In this document: positions 5,077-7,128 of the stretch, in pieces
Numbering within the stretch: position 1 is the stretch's first letter
How the letters are laid out: each line of letters starts with the position of its first letter
Assembly: GCA_023301665.1 (NCBI GenBank)
Contig: JALZUL010000263.1
Span: 1-7,128 of the forward strand
Length of the DNA stretch: 7,128 nucleotides
Reading direction: 5' to 3'
Source of the DNA: Ascidiaceihabitans sp.
GTDB taxonomy: Bacteria; Pseudomonadota; Alphaproteobacteria; Rhodobacterales; Rhodobacteraceae
Position numbers and translations under genes: made by a program
Notes under the pieces: model-generated
Database searches by the model: none
Seen by the model: only the letters and a program-made list of their open reading frames with translations
What the model was told of the DNA's origin: nothing

Positions 5077-6045
5077 TTACGCTGCTAATCCCTGTGCGCC
5101 AAGGCCAAGGAATTTTTGACGGCGGTTGTTGATCAGCTCTTCTGGTGACTGCTTCTTAAGTTCAGAAAGCATGCTGTCAATTTCGGCGCTTACTGCATCA
5201 AGTGTCGCTGCCCAATCGCGGTGTGCACCGCCCAATGGCTCAGGGATGATCCGATCTGCGACGCCTAATTGCTTCAGGTCCTGTGCCGTTAGACGCAGTG
5301 CTTCAGCCGCTTCGCGCATTTTTTCGGCGTCTTTCCACAGGATGGATGCACAGCCTTCAGGGCTGATCACAGAATAAATCGAATGTTCTAGCATTGCCAC
5401 GCGGTTGGCGGTGGCAAATGCAACTGCGCCACCTGACCCACCTTCGCCAATAATGACGCTGATCAATGGAACGCCGATCTGTAGGCATTTTTCTGTCGCA
5501 CGAGCGATGGCCTCGGATTGGCCGCGTTCCTCGGCGCCTTTGCCCGGGAATGCGCCAGCTGTGTCAACCAGGGTAATGACGGGCAAACCAAAACGGCCTG
5601 CAAGGTCCATCAAGCGTGTGGCTTTGCGATAGCCTTCTGGGCGCGCCATACCAAAGTTACGTTCGATGCGTGATTTGGTATCGTTGCCTTTTTCGTGGCC
5701 GATCAAAACGACGGGCTGGTCATTGAAGCGCGCCAAGCCGCCAATCACAGCGTGATCATCTGCGAAATTTCGGTCACCGGCCAAAGGCGTGAAATCTGTG
5801 AAAAGCGCTTTCACGTAATCTTGGCAGTGTGGGCGTTCAGGGTGGCGAGCCACTTGGCATTTGCGCCAAGGGGTCAGGTTTTTGTAAAGATCCTCCAAAA
5901 GCTCTGCGGCTTTTGCATCAAGTGCTGCCGCTTCCGCGGTCACGTCCATATCCACGTCTTCGCTATCACGCGCGATGGCGCGCAATTCTTCCGCTTTGCC
6001 TTCGATTTCGGCCAGGGGTTTTTCGAATTCCATGTATTGTGTCAT
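5077..6045 (-). CDS. accA: Acetyl-CoA carboxylase carboxyltransferase subunit alpha
   Basis: AccA pairs with AccD to form the carboxyltransferase of acetyl-CoA carboxylase, moving CO2 from biotin on AccB to acetyl-CoA to make malonyl-CoA for fatty acid synthesis in the cytoplasm. At 322 residues it is close to E. coli AccA (319). The family landmarks are present: YKNLTPWRKCQVARHPERPH (54-73), GHEKG (116-120), DTAGAFPGKGAEERGQ (161-176), the oxyanion-forming GEGGSGGA (200-207) and SPEGCASILWKD (228-239). I chose the ATG at 6045, which gives the usual MTQY start and has GGAG five bases upstream. A GTG two codons earlier lacks room for a ribosome site. accD is not in the window. The gene converges on the GNAT gene with 4 bases between stops, so transcripts probably overlap. 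The gene looks intact. Confidence 0.98.
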   Translation of the reverse strand: MTQYMEFEKPLAEIEGKAEELRAIARDSEDVDMDVTAEAAALDAKAAELLEDLYKNLTPWRKCQVARHPERPHCQDYVKALFTDFTPLAGDRNFADDHAVIGGLARFNDQPVVLIGHEKGNDTKSRIERNFGMARPEGYRKATRLMDLAGRFGLPVITLVDTAGAFPGKGAEERGQSEAIARATEKCLQIGVPLISVIIGEGGSGGAVAFATANRVAMLEHSIYSVISPEGCASILWKDAEKMREAAEALRLTAQDLKQLGVADRIIPEPLGGAHRDWAATLDAVSAEIDSMLSELKKQSPEELINNRRQKFLGLGAQGLAA

Positions 6046-6075
6046 GCCCACTCCGCAGTCTTTACGATTTGGCTA

Positions 6076-6106
6076 GGTATATGGCTGTCATTTGCGTTGT
6101 TTGCAA
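6076..6106 (-). promoter_or_regulatory. Candidate accA promoter
   Basis: On the minus strand TTGCAA (6101-6106) is a partial -35 match. It is followed after 17 bases by CATATACC (6076-6083), a weak -10 region. This would start transcription about 25 bases before the accA ATG, leaving room for its ribosome site. The match is poor (4 of 6 and about 3-4 of 6), and read-through from the upstream exporter gene is an alternative. Confidence 0.25.
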
Positions 6107-6130
6107 CGTTACGTTCTGCGCTTTGCGATA

Positions 6131-6724
6131 TCAGGGCCAGAGTACCGGGTAAAGCGAAGCGACAAGCAAGCCTGCCATGATCCAATTGAACACACGCAAG
6201 CGCATAGGATTGGTCAAGATCCGGGCCATTTGCAGGCCTAATGTGGTCCACAAGCTGATGGAGGGTAAATTCACCGCTCCAAAAACCGCAGAGATCAAAA
6301 CGATTGTCACGATCTCGGTATTGGGTGCGTAGACGGTCACGGCAGTTAGAGCCATGGTCCATGCCTTTGGATTTACCCATTGAAATGCTGCGGCTTGTAG
6401 AAAGGTCATAGGGGAGCCAGTGGGATCACTTGCATCGACGGGGGATGCGTTGGCTATTTTCCATGCGAGGTAAAGCAAGTACGCGACACTCCCGACCTTA
6501 AGGATGGTATGAGCAATGGGATACTGGTCGAAAATTTTTGCCAACCCAAATCCCACAAGGAACACCATCAACACAAAGCCGATGCCGATGCCCAGCATGT
6601 GCGGGATCGACTTCATGAACCCAAAGTTGGCTCCCGAAGCCATCAACATCAGGTTGTTGGGACCAGGTGTAATCGAGCTTACAAGGCAAAATCCGGCGAA
6701 GGCGGTGATCAATTCAAATGTCAT
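6131..6724 (-). CDS. LysE/RhtB family amino acid exporter
   Basis: This 197-residue inner-membrane protein is of normal size for LysE/RhtB exporters, which push amino acids or their derivatives out of the cell by proton exchange. The signature SSITPGPNNLMLMASGANFG (16-35) follows the first membrane segment (about 4-17). Further hydrophobic segments lie at about 42-62, 74-91, 138-158 and 179-195. QWVNPKAW (115-122) is the second conserved motif, before another segment at about 121-134. The substrate cannot be told from sequence. The ATG at 6724 lacks a clear Shine-Dalgarno. The gene is divergent, across 72 bases, from an Lrp/AsnC regulator, which is the usual arrangement for exporters controlled by their substrate. 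accA follows 85 bases downstream on the same strand. Confidence 0.93.
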   Translation of the reverse strand: MTFELITAFAGFCLVSSITPGPNNLMLMASGANFGFMKSIPHMLGIGIGFVLMVFLVGFGLAKIFDQYPIAHTILKVGSVAYLLYLAWKIANASPVDASDPTGSPMTFLQAAAFQWVNPKAWTMALTAVTVYAPNTEIVTIVLISAVFGAVNLPSISLWTTLGLQMARILTNPMRLRVFNWIMAGLLVASLYPVLWP

Positions 6725-6736
6725 TCACAATTAATC

Positions 6737-6765
6737 TTGCGAAATTGGCGATTTGAAATTGCGAA
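6737..6765. promoter_or_regulatory. Repeated motifs between lysE and lrp, candidate regulator site
   Basis: The AT-rich 72-base divergent region contains TTGCGAA twice (6737-6743 and 6759-6765, 22 bases apart, about two helical turns). Overlapping these, GAAATTG also occurs twice (6741-6747 and 6755-6761). Repeats in phase on one DNA face suit the multimeric binding of Lrp/AsnC proteins. Assignment to the neighbouring regulator is inference. No clear -10/-35 pair could be fixed for either gene. Confidence 0.35.
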
Positions 6766-6796
6766 CTGACGATATTTAAGGTTATTTTTGCAATAT

Positions 6797-7128
6797 ATGG
6801 TGAAGTTAGATCAAATAAATGAAAATATATTGCGCGAGCTGTCGCGGGATGGGCGGATCAGCAATTTAGAGTTGGCCGATCGTGTAGGGCTTTCTGCCTC
6901 TGCATGTTTACGACGTGTTCAAGAAATGGAACGGTCCGGCCTGATCACGGGGTACCGTGCGGTTTTGGACCGGTCTGCGCTGGGTATTGGCTTTGTCGCC
7001 TATATCGGGGTTGGCCTGCGCGATCATTCGAAAGGCAGTCAAGAAGCGTTTGAACGCGCTATGGATCGCGCGCCAGAAGTGCGGGAATGCCACAATATCA
7101 CTGGGACAATCGAGTATTTACTGCGCGT
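6797..7128 (+). CDS. Lrp/AsnC family transcriptional regulator (3' end outside window)
   Basis: The first 110 codons of an Lrp/AsnC regulator run off the window end; the family is usually about 150 residues. The protein starts MVKLDQINENILRELSRDGR. A helix-turn-helix follows at about 22-44 (LELADRVGLSASACLRRVQE), then GLITGYRAVLDRSALG (48-63) linking to the RAM ligand-binding domain. The domain begins at about residue 65 (FVAYIGVGLRDHS) and reaches the ITGTIEYLLRV strand (101-111). These regulators form octamers or similar multimers and respond to amino acids. Divergence from the LysE exporter suggests it activates or represses that gene in response to the exported amino acid. The ATG at 6797 has only a distant AAGG (6778-6781), so its ribosome site is weak. 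Confidence 0.94.
   Translation, partial: MVKLDQINENILRELSRDGRISNLELADRVGLSASACLRRVQEMERSGLITGYRAVLDRSALGIGFVAYIGVGLRDHSKGSQEAFERAMDRAPEVRECHNITGTIEYLLR

Noticed and set aside
6094..6109. CGTTG-TTTG-CAACG hairpin after the exporter gene as its terminator
   Set aside because: Five pairs only and no U-tract on the minus strand; it also overlaps the possible accA promoter.
5695..6180. 161-residue plus-strand frame opposite accA
   Set aside because: It lies antisense to a clearly conserved accA and has no recognisable domain.

Overview
The window looks like chromosomal DNA from an alphaproteobacterium, most likely a Rhodobacterales (Roseobacter-group) organism. That rests on recognised protein families and their style: a Hint_2-type protein, an FYDLN_acid protein, a YgjP-like zincin beginning with the ...VLHG... 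N-terminus, an AccA with the MTQY/FEKPLAEIEGKAEELR start, and a LysE/Lrp divergent pair. No phage, insertion sequence or CRISPR array is visible.

Layout, left to right. On the minus strand at 14-1462 is a 482-residue protein with three degenerate repeats and a C-terminal Hint autoprocessing-type domain. A gene-free stretch of about 410 bases separates it from tRNA-Ala(GGC) (1877-1952, minus). Between the tRNA and a minus-strand FYDLN_acid protein (2052-2375) lies a 99-base spacer with three consecutive stem-loops, the last very strong. From a shared 101-base divergent region, the plus strand then carries a compact unit: a YgjP-like metallopeptidase (TTG start, 2477-3169), an FCD-type GntR regulator (3201-3872) and, overlapping it by ATGA, a lipoprotein with a DUF4329/JAMM-like metal signature (3869-4426). 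A probable terminator follows at 4564-4586.

A GNAT acetyltransferase (plus, ending 5072) comes next. Its reading frame extends upstream through an in-frame TAA at 4650-4652 into a well-formed N-terminus, so the gene seems broken or re-started. It converges, with 4 bases between stop codons, on accA (minus, 5077-6045), the carboxyltransferase alpha subunit of acetyl-CoA carboxylase. Upstream of accA on the same strand is a LysE/RhtB exporter (6131-6724), divergent from an Lrp/AsnC regulator (6797 to the window end, incomplete). That arrangement suggests the regulator controls the exporter.

Most of the window is housekeeping or ordinary accessory content. The parts most worth a second look are the repeat-plus-Hint protein, the lipoprotein with a JAMM-type E/HxH/SxxD signature coupled to a GntR regulator and a zincin, the interrupted GNAT, and the structured spacer beside the tRNA.
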